Below are positions 63,820 to 64,000 of a stretch of 64,000 nt of DNA, piece after piece. The notes under the pieces were generated by a model that was not told the origin of the DNA, did no database searches, and saw only the letters and a program-made list of their open reading frames with translations. Source of the DNA: Phycisphaerales bacterium (lineage in GTDB: Bacteria > Planctomycetota > Phycisphaerae > Phycisphaerales > UBA5793). The stretch lies in NCBI GenBank assembly GCA_020852515.1, contig JADZAS010000026.1, forward strand, positions 1 to 64,000, given 5' to 3'. The position numbers and the translations under genes are program-made. Position 1 is the stretch's first letter. Each line of letters begins with the position of its first letter.

Positions 63820-64000
63820 TTGGTTTCTCCTTGAAAATCGGACCGAGGCGAAGCGGCGGCTGGTGCGCCAGCCGCGAAGCAGTGAGGCTATGTTGTATCC
63901 GCGCCCACCAGATGCGCAGCAGTCGGTGAATGATACCGGCGTGGAAGCGCGGCGATGCCGGAACGGGCGGAAATCGGCGGGACTGGCTCGGGCCGCATCG

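Overview
The window looks like a chromosome segment of a GC-rich Gram-negative planctomycete, most likely of the Phycisphaerae. This is inferred from gene content, not from a database match. The signs are PEP-CTERM secreted proteins, planctomycete-style pseudopilins, a SecD-SecF fusion, DUF4159 and DUF4175-like membrane genes, TAT-exported Gfo/Idh/MocA and TIM-barrel enzymes, KdsB (hence lipopolysaccharide), and many small intergenic inverted repeats. There is no rRNA, CRISPR array, prophage or intact insertion sequence.

Layout. 1-9 kb: the tail of a secreted protein, a glycosyltransferase, an amidohydrolase, a DUF4175-like/DUF4159 pair, a lipoprotein, kdsB and a TPR protein. 9-21 kb: def-fmt, a tandem-thioredoxin protein, a NUDIX hydrolase, an S2P-like membrane protein lacking a zinc ligand beside a rhomboid protease, then tgt-yajC-secDF-LysM. 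21-27 kb: DinB, a ThiF/MoeB-type E1 enzyme, a PEP-CTERM protein, a seven-blade SBBP protein carrying in-frame repeat insertions, and a degenerate PIN-like protein. 27-30 kb: tRNA-Thr, tuf, rpmG, tRNA-Trp, secE, nusG; the usual rplK-rpoB continuation is absent. 30-38 kb: a nucleoside phosphorylase-like/nadD/unknown-gene operon, tRNA-Glu, a PBP4-type peptidase, a serine hydrolase, mscL, DinB and RNHCP proteins. 38-46 kb: a DNRLRE PEP-CTERM protein, an ECF sigma/anti-sigma pair, a pseudopilin, a sulfotransferase, a regulator with a palindromic site facing a secreted protein, and three tandem small secreted paralogs. 45.8-50 kb: an alpha-L-fucosidase, epimerase and oxidoreductase operon. 51-64 kb: prfB with a +1 frameshift, two secreted proteins with the recurrent C-terminal module, csrA, several small unknown genes, a pseudopilin, another secreted protein and a large metzincin-type protease.

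The most notable system is a roughly 100-residue C-terminal module with four conserved cysteines (CPG ... C-GT-LGLG ... CGGY-Q ... C-TSNVVQ-P). It ends at least seven signal-peptide proteins here: alone in three tandem genes, and attached to unrelated N-terminal domains in the others. None of these carries PEP-CTERM, and the PEP-CTERM proteins lack the module. It may therefore be a separate C-terminal surface or sorting module. Other points of interest are the pseudo-S2P/rhomboid pair sharing a C-terminal tail, palindromic repeats captured in frame inside a coding sequence, the truncated tuf-nusG cluster, and the frameshift site in prfB.
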